Of a stretch of DNA of 64,000 nt, positions 7,560 through 15,747 are shown piece by piece (positions within the stretch are counted from its first letter, which is position 1; the number at the start of each line of letters is the position of its first letter). The notes beneath the pieces are model-generated. The model worked only from the letters and a program-made list of their open reading frames with translations, searched no databases and was not told the DNA's origin. The stretch comes from JBJMHZ01 sp045807125 (GTDB lineage Bacteria; Actinomycetota; Actinomycetes; JAWWOL01). Location of the stretch: contig JBJMHZ010000042.1 in assembly GCA_045807125.1 (NCBI GenBank), positions 62,001 through 126,000 of the forward strand, in the 5' to 3' direction. A program made the position numbers and the translations under genes.

Positions 7560-7976
7560 TCACGAGCCGCGCAGCAGGTGCGTGACCCGCTCGGCGACGT
7601 CCTCGGGGTCCTCGTGCTCCCAGAACCGCAGGACCCGCCAGCCGGCCGCGGCGAGCAGCTCGTCGGTCTCCCGGTCGCGGGCGACGTTGCGGTCGAGCTT
7701 CGGGCCCCAGTAGTGACTGTTGGCCGCCGGCTCGGTGCCGTGGACGGGGCAGCGGTGGAAGAAGCAGCCATCGACGAACAGGGCGACCTTCCGGCGCGGG
7801 AAGACCACGTCGACTCTCCGCCGCCGGCTCAGCGGCTCGACGCACGCGTCGACGTTGAAGCGCAGGCCACGGCGGTGCAGCGCGCTGCGGACGGCGATCT
7901 CTGGACGGGTGTCGCGCCGGCGGGTGGCCTGCATCCGCTTGCGGACGGCCGGGCTGCTCGCACCGGGTGGGGTCAC
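7560..7976 (-). CDS. vsr: Very short patch repair endonuclease Vsr
   Basis: 138 residues with the Vsr core: MQATRRRDTRPEIAVRSALH, then RRRVDVVFPRRKVALFVDGC containing the catalytic Asp, FFHRCPVHG with zinc-binding and catalytic His/Cys, and HYWGPKLDRNVARDRETDE. Vsr nicks at T-G mismatches formed by deamination of 5-methylcytosine. GTG 7976 overlaps the methyltransferase stop as GTGA (7973-7976) and has AAGGAG just upstream, so the two are translationally coupled. This start is preferred over an upstream ATG inside the methyltransferase gene. Confidence 0.95.
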   Translation of the reverse strand: MTPPGASSPAVRKRMQATRRRDTRPEIAVRSALHRRGLRFNVDACVEPLSRRRRVDVVFPRRKVALFVDGCFFHRCPVHGTEPAANSHYWGPKLDRNVARDRETDELLAAAGWRVLRFWEHEDPEDVAERVTHLLRGS

Positions 7977-9799
7977 GCGCTCCTTGACGGGCGCCGGCTG
8001 ACGTGCGCCTTCTCCGAGAGCAGCGGGAACGGGTAGGTGCATATCAGCTCTTGATCCTCGAGCGTCGCGTGGGTGGCAGCCGTACGGATGTCCCAGCGTA
8101 GGTCTCGAAGCTCCTGGACGAGGGCGAGCATGCGTCGCCGGCTGATGCCGAGCTCGGTGGCCATGCCGTCGACCTCGCGGATGTCGCCGCAGTTGTCGGA
8201 CCGGCCGAGGTACTCGAGCGCGCCGCGCAGCGGCTCGGGGACGCCACCCGAGATGACGGTCTTGACCCGGACGGTGTCACCACGGTTGGCATAGTGCCCG
8301 TAGATGTCGATGAGGGTGAAGAACTGCGAGCAGTCGACCAGCACCTTCTCGATCGCCGCCCACAGGTCGAACACGTGCACCGCGCCGGCGACCACCGCCT
8401 CGACATCGACGGTGTCGGTGTGCAGCAGGTACTTGCGCAGGCCGGCGATGCCGATCGAGATGCGCACGGCGGTCGTCTCGTCGACACCGTCCTGGACGAA
8501 CGAGATGCGCTTCGCGTCGCCGGTGGTGTCGACATCGAGGGCGAAGACGCTCTCGCCGGCCGCGGGGATGGGGCGAGTGGCCTCGTAGCGGCGGGCGAAG
8601 AAACCGCTCGCGACCACGTGCTCCTGCTGATGGCCGTCGCGCGCGGCGAACGACGGCGCGTCGGCGCGGTAGCGGCGGTCGATCTCGGCGGCGGCGATCT
8701 CGTGGAAGCGCGCGTTGCGCTCTCGTTGCCGCTGCCGGAAGGTCGAGCGGAAATGGGCCGGCCGCACCGGGTAGGCGAGCTCGCCGGCGGGGTCGAGCAG
8801 CTGCTCGCGGACGGAGACCGCGACGACCTCGGCCAGTCGCGGCGGGACGCTGTTGCCGATCTGCTCCACGACCTTGTGATAGGTGCCGACGACCTCGTAC
8901 TCGTCGGGGAAGCCCTGCAGCCGCTTCAGCTCGGCCGGCGTGAAGTGCCGGTTCTTCCAGTGGAAGGGGCCGGTGAACTTGCCCGGGCGCGCCTTGATCG
9001 TACGGACGGGGCCGTTGCGGTCCACCTTGTAGAGCAGATCGTGGAACTTCGAGCGCCAGGCGAACACCGGCTCCGGATGCCCCATCTCCTTGGTGAAGAA
9101 GGAGTAGTTGAGGCCCTCGGGCACCAACGGCAGCAGGTGACCGTAGAGCCCGCCGAGCGTCTGGTGGTAGGGCTCGTGCGGGTCCTGGAGGTCGGCGATC
9201 GCCTGCAGCGCCGAGACGAGCGGTGCGCCGGACGGGCTGTCAGGGCCGTGCGTGGGCAGCGGGAAGCGGAAGTGCCCGTCGCGGTAGCCGACCATGATGA
9301 GTCGCTCGCGATGCTGCGGCACGCCGAAGTCGGCGGCGTCGACCACCTCGGCGCAGAGCGCGTAGCCCCTGGACGAGAACGCTTCGGCGATCTCGCGCCA
9401 CGGCCGCCCGCCCTCGGCGCCGGGGAGGCCGTAGACGTTCTCGAAGACGAAGACCGCGGGCTGCAGCGCGTCGAGGACGCGGCAGTACGAGGCGAAGAGC
9501 TGGCCGCGCTCGTCCGCCGTGCCGAGGACGCCGCCCGAGCGCCGCCCGGCGGCGGAGAACGTCTGGCAGGGCGGCCCACCGATGACGCACTCGACGCCGA
9601 GGCCGCGGTAGGGAGTCGGGTCGAACGAGCGGATGTCCTGCTCGTGCACGATGAGCTCGGCACTGTTGGCCCGCAGCGTGCGGCAGTACGCCGGCTCGAT
9701 CTCGACGGCGGCGACCACCTCGTAGCCGGCCCGGTGGAACCCGATGTCGAGACCGCCGGCACCGGTGAACAAGCTGAGCGTCTTGATGGGTCGGCGCAT
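7973..9799 (-). CDS. DNA (cytosine-5-)-methyltransferase with a long C-terminal extension
   Basis: 608 residues. Residues 5-345 are a full C5 methyltransferase: LSLFTGAGGLDIGF (SAM binding), GGPPCQTFSAAGRRSG with catalytic Cys78, VFVFENVYGL, QHRERLIMVGY, and QIGNSVPPRLAE near residue 335. Residues 350-608 form an extension I do not recognise, including a stretch near the end that could be a winged helix (MATELGISRRRMLALVQELR). The downstream vsr gene starts in its stop codon. No restriction endonuclease gene is adjacent, so this is an orphan modification/repair pair or the extension has its own role. Confidence 0.94.
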   Translation of the reverse strand: MRRPIKTLSLFTGAGGLDIGFHRAGYEVVAAVEIEPAYCRTLRANSAELIVHEQDIRSFDPTPYRGLGVECVIGGPPCQTFSAAGRRSGGVLGTADERGQLFASYCRVLDALQPAVFVFENVYGLPGAEGGRPWREIAEAFSSRGYALCAEVVDAADFGVPQHRERLIMVGYRDGHFRFPLPTHGPDSPSGAPLVSALQAIADLQDPHEPYHQTLGGLYGHLLPLVPEGLNYSFFTKEMGHPEPVFAWRSKFHDLLYKVDRNGPVRTIKARPGKFTGPFHWKNRHFTPAELKRLQGFPDEYEVVGTYHKVVEQIGNSVPPRLAEVVAVSVREQLLDPAGELAYPVRPAHFRSTFRQRQRERNARFHEIAAAEIDRRYRADAPSFAARDGHQQEHVVASGFFARRYEATRPIPAAGESVFALDVDTTGDAKRISFVQDGVDETTAVRISIGIAGLRKYLLHTDTVDVEAVVAGAVHVFDLWAAIEKVLVDCSQFFTLIDIYGHYANRGDTVRVKTVISGGVPEPLRGALEYLGRSDNCGDIREVDGMATELGISRRRMLALVQELRDLRWDIRTAATHATLEDQELICTYPFPLLSEKAHVSRRPSRSA

Positions 9800-9854
9800 G
9801 CGGTCAATCCTGGCAGCGGTCAGCCCCGCTGCCCGGCATTGGCGCCGGGCCGGC

Positions 9855-10295
9855 TCAGTCGCCGAAGGAGATCAGCGCACCGCGCTCGTCGAACCGGGCG
9901 CTCGACGCCCAGGCAATCTCCCAGCGGTTGCCCTCCGGGTCGGCGAAGTACGCCGATCGGCCGCCCCAGTCGCGCGTCTCCGGCTCGGCGACCGACGTGG
10001 CCCCGGCGGCCAGCGCGGCGGCGAGGGCCGCGTCGACCTGCTCGGCGCTGTCGACATTGCAGGCGAGCGTGATCCCGGCGAAGCCGGTCGAGGGCGGCAA
10101 GTCGGGGGCGGCCTCGGCAGCCAGCTCAGGCAGCGGATACAGGGCGAGGAGCGCCCCACCGAGCAGGAAGGCCGTCCAGTTGTCGTCGCTGCCGGGAAGC
10201 GCCGACCACCCGAGGCCGGAGTAGAACTCCCGCAGCTTCGGCAGGTCGCGGGCCCCGAGCGTGACCACGGACAGGCGAGCAGGCAGTTGCGTCAC
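9855..10295 (-). CDS. VOC (glyoxalase/bleomycin-resistance) family protein
   Basis: 146 residues with paired beta-alpha-beta-beta-beta modules: LSVVTLGARDLPKLREFYSG at the start, and the C-terminal DWGGRSAYFADPEGNRWEIAW typical of the vicinal oxygen chelate fold. The first metal position is not a clear His or Glu, so binding rather than catalysis is possible. The ATG at 10295 follows no obvious ribosome binding site. The gene stands alone between the methyltransferase and tRNA-Ser. Confidence 0.88.
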   Translation of the reverse strand: MTQLPARLSVVTLGARDLPKLREFYSGLGWSALPGSDDNWTAFLLGGALLALYPLPELAAEAAPDLPPSTGFAGITLACNVDSAEQVDAALAAALAAGATSVAEPETRDWGGRSAYFADPEGNRWEIAWASSARFDERGALISFGD

Positions 10296-10346
10296 GCCGG
10301 GCAGCGTACGCCCCCGTCGCGCGCGGGCGGGAGTGCAGCCGATGAG

Positions 10347-10433
10347 CGGTGGAGGTGGGATTTGAACCCACGGAGGGGTTGCCCCCTCACACGCTTTCGA
10401 GGCGTGCGCCCTCGGCCACTAGGCGACTCCACC
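10347..10433 (-). tRNA. tRNA-Ser (anticodon CGA)
   Basis: 87 nt with the long variable arm expected for serine: acceptor GGTGGAG pairs with CTCCACC, the anticodon loop is CTCGAAA (CGA), the variable arm is TGAGGGGGCAACCCCTC-like, and the T loop is TTCAAAT. The discriminator is G and CCA is not encoded. It lies 10 bp downstream of tadA on the same strand. Confidence 0.95.
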
Positions 10434-10443
10434 GCCGACTACC

Positions 10444-10947
10444 CTAGCGGATCGCCGGCGGAGCGTGGCCGCTGCCCGGCCGCTGCCCGGCGAAGAACGA
10501 GCGCAGCAGCGCGCTGCACTCCTCGGCGAGCGGGCCGGCGACGACCTCGGGCCGGTGGTTGAGCCGGCGGTCGCGGACGACGTCCCAGAGCGAGCCGACC
10601 GCGCCGGCCTTGGGGTCGGCCGCCCCGTAGACGAGCCGCTCGACGCGGGCCAGCACGAGCGCGCCGGCGCACATCGTGCACGGCTCCAGGGTGACCACCA
10701 GGGTGTGGCCGGGCAGGCGCCACGACCGGGCCGCCGCCGCCCCGCGCCGCAGCACCAGCAGCTCGGCGTGCGCGGTGGGGTCGCCCGCCAGTTCCCGCTC
10801 GTTGCCGGCCGCCGCCACGACGTCACCGTCCGGACCGAGCAGCACGGCACCGATCGGTACGTCGTCGTGCGCCGCCGCGACCTCGGCCTCGGCCAGCGCC
10901 AGCCGCATGGCGGGCTCCCAGCGCCCCCGGATCGGCCCGAGGGTCAC
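10444..10947 (-). CDS. tadA: tRNA-specific adenosine deaminase TadA
   Basis: 167 residues of the cytidine-deaminase fold. Zinc ligands and proton shuttle are visible as H60-A-E62 and PCTMC (C90 and C93). TadA converts A34 of tRNA-Arg(ACG) to inosine. The GTG at 10947 overlaps the stop of the upstream gene (GTGA, 10944-10947), so it is coupled to that gene. A longer reading frame with an upstream ATG exists but lies entirely inside the upstream gene. Confidence 0.95.
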   Translation of the reverse strand: MTLGPIRGRWEPAMRLALAEAEVAAAHDDVPIGAVLLGPDGDVVAAAGNERELAGDPTAHAELLVLRRGAAAARSWRLPGHTLVVTLEPCTMCAGALVLARVERLVYGAADPKAGAVGSLWDVVRDRRLNHRPEVVAGPLAEECSALLRSFFAGQRPGSGHAPPAIR

Positions 10948-11453
10948 GCGCCGCGCAGATCCTCGAGCACGTCGGCGCAGCCGGCCCGCTCGCAGAGCGC
11001 GTAGATCACGTCGGCCGGCAGCATGCCCTCCTCGGTGCACAGCCCGTGCAGGTCGGCGGCCTTGGTGCCGAGGTCGGCGAGGATCGCCTCGTCGCCGCCC
11101 GGCTCCCCCTCGGGGCGGGCGCTGCTCTCCTCGTCGTCGTCCTCGCCGTCCTCGTCGTCGACGACGGGATCGGCTGCGGCCTCGTACAGCTTGGCCGCGA
11201 GCTCGCTGGTCTCGACCGAGCGGACGTCGGAGATGAACGACCGCGCCTCGTCGGAGTCGCTGCTCTCCACCCGGACGACGAGGAAGTACTCGTCGTTCTC
11301 CTCCAGGAACATCAGGGCCGGGCCGTCACCGTCGGCGAGCGCGTCGCGCAGCTGGTCGGAGACCCCGTCGATGTCCTCGACGTCGTCGAGGTCTAGCTCC
11401 CGCCCGGTCCAACCGTCAGGCGTGCGGACGACGGCGGCTGCGAAGTACGACAC
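10944..11453 (-). CDS. tRNA adenosine deaminase-associated protein (copy 2)
   Basis: 169 residues: SYFAAAVVRTPDGW at the start, ALMFLEENDEYFLVVRV in the middle, an acidic linker (about residues 105-125, rich in Asp, Glu and Ser), then a helical C-terminus containing DLHGLCTEEGMLPADVIYALCERAGCADVLEDL. This family is found beside tadA in actinobacteria; its role is not established and a partner or chaperone for TadA is inferred only from linkage. GTG 11453 has GGGAGAG upstream. It is clearly paralogous to the next gene upstream. Confidence 0.9.
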   Translation of the reverse strand: MSYFAAAVVRTPDGWTGRELDLDDVEDIDGVSDQLRDALADGDGPALMFLEENDEYFLVVRVESSDSDEARSFISDVRSVETSELAAKLYEAAADPVVDDEDGEDDDEESSARPEGEPGGDEAILADLGTKAADLHGLCTEEGMLPADVIYALCERAGCADVLEDLRGA

Positions 11454-11508
11454 CTGGCGCTCTCTCCCGTCGAGGTCCGGCACGTCGATGCCGGTAGCCG
11501 GATGAAAA

Positions 11509-11997
11509 CTAGCGGACAGCCGCGTCCAATGCCCGCTCCAAGGGCTCGCCGAACCCGAGACGGCCGGCGATCGCGAGCAGCATCTCGTCGGCGTACGCAT
11601 CGAGGTCGGCCAGGACCGCACCGAGCTCCATCTCGTCCATTCCCAGATCGGCGAAGATCGACAGGTCTCCGGCGGGCCAGACGTCCTCGAGCTCGTCGTC
11701 GGCCGGGACGGGAACGCCCAGCCGCTCGACGACCTGGGCCGCGAGGTCCCAGGCGACCGCGGCGGTGACGTCCGAGAGCAGCATCCGCAGCCGGTCGCCG
11801 ACCACCCGGATCGCCACGAAGAACTCGTCGGCCACGTCGACGAACCCGATCGCCCCGCCCTCGCCCGGCTGCTGGCGCAGGGCCGCGACCAGGCCGTCGA
11901 GGTCCTGCGTGAGCCGCTCCGGCAGCACGCCGACCTGCCAGGAGCCGTCCTCCCGGTAGACGACGACGGCGAAATCCTCGACGGTCTCGACCGCCAT
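11509..11997 (-). CDS. tRNA adenosine deaminase-associated protein (copy 1)
   Basis: 162 residues. FAVVVYREDGSWQVGVLP, then FVDVADEFFVAIRVVGDRLRM and LLSDVTAAVAWDLAAQVVERLG align position by position with the neighbouring family member. It lacks the acidic linker of that copy and ends in an alpha-helical segment (MDEMELGAVLADLDAYADEML). ATG 11997 has GGGAGG 5 nt upstream. It is the first gene of a three-gene tadA operon, separated from the next by 55 bp. Confidence 0.9.
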   Translation of the reverse strand: MAVETVEDFAVVVYREDGSWQVGVLPERLTQDLDGLVAALRQQPGEGGAIGFVDVADEFFVAIRVVGDRLRMLLSDVTAAVAWDLAAQVVERLGVPVPADDELEDVWPAGDLSIFADLGMDEMELGAVLADLDAYADEMLLAIAGRLGFGEPLERALDAAVR

Positions 11998-12254
11998 GGT
12001 GACCTCCCGGGCCCCCTGCACCCTGCACCGCCGGTTGCGCTGCGATGCGATCGTCGCAGAGATCCCTGACGAGGGCGATCCCCAGGTTCAGCGCCCGGCG
12101 CGCCCACGGCGCATGCCCGGTAGCGGCACCGAAAGGGAAGGACAGTCTGGCCGTGGCGTGCAGCGTACGAGCGGTATGCCGACGGGCAGCCCCCAGCGGA
12201 CAGGAGCGACAGGCAGCGGCTGGAAGCGGCTGGAAGCGAACGGAAGGACTGCAG

Positions 12255-12980
12255 ATGAGCACGAACAGGAACACGACGGCCCGGATCATGCATGATCTCG
12301 GTGCGGCCGCGTGGTTCGGCGGCTCCTTGATGGGGTGCGTCGGCGTGAACGGCGCCGCGGCCGACGTGCGCGACCCGATCGAGAGCACCCGGGTGGCCCA
12401 GGCGGGGTGGGGCCGCTGGACGCCGGTCAACCTCGCCGCGATCGCGGCGCACCTGACCGGCGGCGCGATCATCCTGTGGGGCAACAAGGGCCGGCTCGGC
12501 ACGCAGCGGGGCGTGCTCGGCTGGTCGATCGCCAAGAGCGCGGTGACCGCCGGCGCGCTCGGCGTCACCGCCTACACCCGCATCCTCGGCGAGCAGGTCA
12601 TGCGAGCGGGCGACGTCCCAAGCGAGGGCGGCACCACCCCGCACCCGGCGACGCCGCCCAAGGTGGCGGCCGCCGAGCGGCAGCTGCACGTGCTGCAGTG
12701 GGGCGTGCCGGCCCTCACCGGCACGATCATCATGACCTCGGCCTACATGGGCGAGCAGCAGCGGCCGACGCAGGTCAGCAGCGGCCTGCTGCAGGGGCTC
12801 GGCCGGGCGGGCAAGTCGATCGCCGCCGGTGCGCTGGTGGCGCAGGCAGCCACCACGGCGGCCGTCAGCAAGCGCGCCGCCGCCGTCGCCGCCGGCAAGG
12901 GGGCCGGACGTCCCGGCACCACGTCGTGGGCGACCAAGGCGGCGGGGGGCCACCGCTCGAGCGTGCGGTCGAGCCGCTAG
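12255..12980 (+). CDS. Conserved actinobacterial membrane protein of unknown function
   Basis: 241 residues with four probable membrane segments: around LGAAAWFGGSLMGCVGVNGA, VNLAAIAAHLTGGAIILW, SAVTAGALGVTAYTRILG and LQWGVPALTGTIIMTSAYMG. These are followed by an Ala/Lys-rich C-terminus (about residues 195-241). Similar proteins occur in Streptomyces without a known function. ATG 12255 has GGAAGG 8 nt upstream. A two-copy GCGGCTGGAA repeat lies at about 12218-12238, just before the ribosome binding site. Transcription ends at a strong hairpin. Confidence 0.82.
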   Translation: MSTNRNTTARIMHDLGAAAWFGGSLMGCVGVNGAAADVRDPIESTRVAQAGWGRWTPVNLAAIAAHLTGGAIILWGNKGRLGTQRGVLGWSIAKSAVTAGALGVTAYTRILGEQVMRAGDVPSEGGTTPHPATPPKVAAAERQLHVLQWGVPALTGTIIMTSAYMGEQQRPTQVSSGLLQGLGRAGKSIAAGALVAQAATTAAVSKRAAAVAAGKGAGRPGTTSWATKAAGGHRSSVRSSR

Positions 12981-12997
12981 CGCCGACGGACCGCGCA

Positions 12998-13033
12998 CGT
13001 TGCCCCGGGGCGGCCAGCCGTCCCGGGGCAACG
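12998..13033. terminator. Bidirectional hairpin terminator
   Basis: A perfect 12-bp stem, CGTTGCCCCGGG (12998-13009) with CCCGGGGCAACG (13022-13033), and a 12-nt loop lie between the convergent membrane-protein gene and recQ. It probably ends both transcripts. Confidence 0.8.
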
Positions 13034-13068
13034 CGCGGCTGCGAGCGAGCAGGAGCGACTACGAGCGA

Positions 13069-14712
13069 CTACGGCACGGCCTCGAGCAGCGAGCGCTCGG
13101 TGACCGCCTCGAGGCCGAGCGTCCGGTAGCCGACCTCCTCGAACAGCACGACGATGCGGTCGCCCTCGTACCGCATCACGGTCCCCGGCCCCCACTCGGC
13201 GTGCCGCACCTGCGAGAGCAGCGGGTACGGCGAGGCGTCCGGCGGGGGCTGCTCGTACGCCGTGCCGGCCTCGCAGGTGTCGCAGTTGCCGCACGGCTCG
13301 GCGAGATGCTCGCCGAAGTAGGAGAGCAGGTACTGCCGCCGGCAGCCGCGCGACTCGGCGTAGCCCCGCATCATCTCCACCCGCGACTGCTCCACCTTGC
13401 GGTGCGACTCGGCGAGGTCGAGCGCCTGCTGCGCGGCCGCGTCGGCATCGAGCTCGTCGGCGGCGAGGGTGAGCCGGCCGTCGGCGGCCGGCTCGACCGC
13501 GCCCGCCTGCTCGAGCAGGTTGACGAGCGCGGTGGTACGGGCCGGGCTCAGGTCCATCTCGCTCGCGAGATCCTCGATGGCGACCGGGCCGATCGTCTCG
13601 ACATGCAGCCGGACGAGGGTGGCCGCACGGCGCAGCGCCTTCTCATCCGGCGCTCCGGAGGCGAAGAACTTCCGCAGGCCGAGATCCTCCTGCCGGTAGA
13701 ACAGCTCGGCCAGGCTCGGCTCGCCGTCGCGCCCGGCGCGCCCGATCTCCTGGTAGTACGTGTCGAGCGAGTCGGGCACGTCGGCGTGGAGGACGAAGCG
13801 CACGTTGGGCTTGTCGATCCCCATGCCGAACGCGGTGGTCGCCACCACGACGTCGAGCTGGTCGGCCATGAACAGCTCCTGCACAGTCTCGCGATCGCCG
13901 GCCCGCATGCCTCCGTGGTACGTGGCCGCCCGCAGCCCGAGCTCGGTGAGGTCGGCCGCGTACTGCTCGGCGTCCCTGCGGGTCGCGACGTAGACCAGGC
14001 CGGGCTTCACCTCGCCGGCCGCCCGCAGCACGACGGCCTCGCGCTTCTGCTGCTCGTCCTGGAACGCCCCCACCCGCAGATGCAGGTTGGGCCGGTCGAA
14101 GCCGCGGACCACCTCGGCGGCGTCGCGCAGTCCTAGCCGCTGCACGATCTCCCGGCGCACCGGCGGTGCCGCGGTCGCCGTCAGCGCGACCACGACGGGG
14201 TGCCCGAGCCGCTCGATCACCGACCCGAGCCGCAGGTAGTCCGGCCGGAAGTCGTGGCCCCACGCGGAGACGCAGTGGGCCTCGTCCACGACGAAGAGCG
14301 ACGGCCCGATGCCGGCGAGCAGGGCGACGACCTCGCTCTTGGCCAGCTGCTCGGGGGAGAGGAACACGAACTCGGCCGTGCCGTCGGCGATCGCGGCGAG
14401 CGCCGCGTCCTGCTCGCGGCGGGACAGCGTGGAGTTCACCGCCACCGCGCTCGCCGGGATCCGCTCCAGGAGCGCCTCGACCTGGTCGCGCTGGAGCGAG
14501 ATCAGCGGCGACACCACGACGGTCGCCCCGTCGATCAGCAGCGCGGTCACCTGATAGACAGCCGACTTCCCCGAGCCGGTCGGCATCACCACGAGGGTGT
14601 CGCGGCCGCCGAGGATCGACCGCATCGCCTCCTCCTGGCCAGGGCGCAGCTCGGCGTAGCCGAAGCTGTCCATGGCGACCTGGTGCAGGCGCTCGGTGGA
14701 CCGACGCGGCAA
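13069..14712 (-). CDS. recQ: ATP-dependent DNA helicase RecQ
   Basis: 547 residues, SF2 helicase: YAELRPGQEEAM (motif 0), MPTGSGKSAVYQ (Walker A), VVDEAHCVSAWGHDFRP (DEAH box plus aromatic-rich loop), VALTATAAPP (III), TTAFGMGIDKPNVRFVLH (V), and YYQEIGRAGRDG (VI). A four-cysteine zinc site follows: CRRQYLL then CGNCDTC. The HRDC domain is absent and a shorter C-terminal domain replaces it. TTG 14712 is chosen because AAGGAGG sits 6 nt upstream and homology starts right after it. Confidence 0.95.
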   Translation of the reverse strand: MPRRSTERLHQVAMDSFGYAELRPGQEEAMRSILGGRDTLVVMPTGSGKSAVYQVTALLIDGATVVVSPLISLQRDQVEALLERIPASAVAVNSTLSRREQDAALAAIADGTAEFVFLSPEQLAKSEVVALLAGIGPSLFVVDEAHCVSAWGHDFRPDYLRLGSVIERLGHPVVVALTATAAPPVRREIVQRLGLRDAAEVVRGFDRPNLHLRVGAFQDEQQKREAVVLRAAGEVKPGLVYVATRRDAEQYAADLTELGLRAATYHGGMRAGDRETVQELFMADQLDVVVATTAFGMGIDKPNVRFVLHADVPDSLDTYYQEIGRAGRDGEPSLAELFYRQEDLGLRKFFASGAPDEKALRRAATLVRLHVETIGPVAIEDLASEMDLSPARTTALVNLLEQAGAVEPAADGRLTLAADELDADAAAQQALDLAESHRKVEQSRVEMMRGYAESRGCRRQYLLSYFGEHLAEPCGNCDTCEAGTAYEQPPPDASPYPLLSQVRHAEWGPGTVMRYEGDRIVVLFEEVGYRTLGLEAVTERSLLEAVP

Positions 14713-14844
14713 GGGGCCCTCCTTCGAGGCTGGGGCTGGGCTGGCGTGAGCTGGCGAGAGGCGTGGGAAGCGGGTGGCGCGCGAGCGCTGCTGCCCCGTA
14801 CCCAGCCCGCGCCGGGGCGGCACCAGCGCGACGGTGAGCCTCCC

Positions 14845-15051
14845 CTACCGGTCGTCGGGACGCCGCGGGGGCGGCTCGTAGCGCATCACCCGGTGCAGCA
14901 GCGCCTCCCTGGTCCGCTGCAGCCGGGTCCGCCTTGGCGCCACCCTGGCCCGCAGCTCGCGGGCCTCGGCGATCTCGGCGAGGAGGGCGGCCCGCCGGCG
15001 CCGCCGGTCGGCCATGTCCGGATCGCTCGCGCCGCGTCGAGGCCGTGCCAT
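14845..15051 (-). CDS. Small basic coiled-coil protein
   Basis: 68 residues, rich in Arg: MARPRRGASDPDMADRRRRR, then a helical stretch LLAEIAEARELRARVAP. No domain is recognised. Codon third positions fit the genome, but no good ribosome binding site precedes ATG 15051, so the gene call is tentative. It lies upstream of recQ on the same strand with a 132-bp gap. Confidence 0.45.
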   Translation of the reverse strand: MARPRRGASDPDMADRRRRRAALLAEIAEARELRARVAPRRTRLQRTREALLHRVMRYEPPPRRPDDR

Positions 15052-15240
15052 GCACGTACTGTGCCCACTTATTCACCGATATCGCACCTGACGGCCGGCT
15101 CGCTGGCCGCTCGCTGCGGCCTTCCGGGCGTTAGGCCCGCAAAGTGGTGGGTATCCGCTTTGCGCCAGCCCATGCCGCGGCGCCATCGCGACGGCCGGCA
15201 GCGCCGCACGCATCGCCGGCCGACTGGAGAGAGGGCATCG

Positions 15241-15687
15241 GTGGACTCTCGCAAGGTCCGGGAGATGCCCTGGCGGCAACCGCCCGTCCGGCTGGACGCC
15301 GCCTCCCACCTGCAGCTCCCGCCGGAGCCGGCGAGCGTCGCGCGGGCGCGCGCCTTCGTCACTGAGAACTGCCCGTACGACGGCACCGTGTGCGAGGCGG
15401 CCGAGCTGCTGACCAGCGAGCTGACCACCAACGTGGTGCTGCACGCGCGCACGTCCATGGACGTCGCCGTGACGGCGCGGGACGGCACCGTGATCGTCGC
15501 CGTCACGGACGGCAGCGAGGCGATGCCCTCCGGCTGGGGCCAGGCGGCCAGTGCGCCGGCCGCCCCGCCGGAGAGTGGCCGCGGCCTGCTCCTGCTCGAC
15601 CGGCTCGCCGCCGAGTGGGGCATCGCCCCGCGCGCCAAGGGCAAGACCATCTGGTTCGTGGTGTCGCCCGGCACGGTGACGCACTGA
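15241..15687 (+). CDS. RsbW-like anti-sigma-type ATPase (HATPase_c_2)
   Basis: 148 residues of the GHKL ATPase fold: N-box ELLTSELTTNVVLHA, G1 box VAVTDGS, and G2 box ESGRGLLLLDRLAAEWG near the C-terminus. Such stand-alone ATPases in actinobacteria usually act as anti-sigma factors or serine kinases for anti-anti-sigma partners; no partner is encoded beside it. GTG 15241 has GAGAGAGGG 5 nt upstream; an internal ATG at 15265 is the alternative. It sits 33 bp before the kai-type operon, on the same strand, which suggests but does not prove a link between the clock genes and sigma-factor control. Confidence 0.9.
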   Translation: MDSRKVREMPWRQPPVRLDAASHLQLPPEPASVARARAFVTENCPYDGTVCEAAELLTSELTTNVVLHARTSMDVAVTARDGTVIVAVTDGSEAMPSGWGQAASAPAAPPESGRGLLLLDRLAAEWGIAPRAKGKTIWFVVSPGTVTH

Positions 15688-15720
15688 CCGCCCTGGCGCG
15701 CAACTGTCATGCTGGGCACC

Positions 15721-15747
15721 ATGACCGCTCGCACCGGAACGCAGTGA
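15721..15747 (+). other. Possible 8-codon leader ORF overlapping the kaiA-like start
   Basis: ATG 15721 opens MTARTGTQ and stops at TGA 15745-15747, which overlaps the GTG (15744) of the next gene as GTGA. CATGCT (15708-15713) lies 7 nt before the ATG, as in leaderless promoters elsewhere in this window. If used, translation of the kai operon would be coupled to this peptide. An in-frame ATG at 15709 would add four residues. Confidence 0.35.

Noticed and set aside
7560..9799. Classical type II restriction-modification system
   Set aside because: Methyltransferase and Vsr are present, but no restriction endonuclease gene lies beside them, so a full system is not supported.
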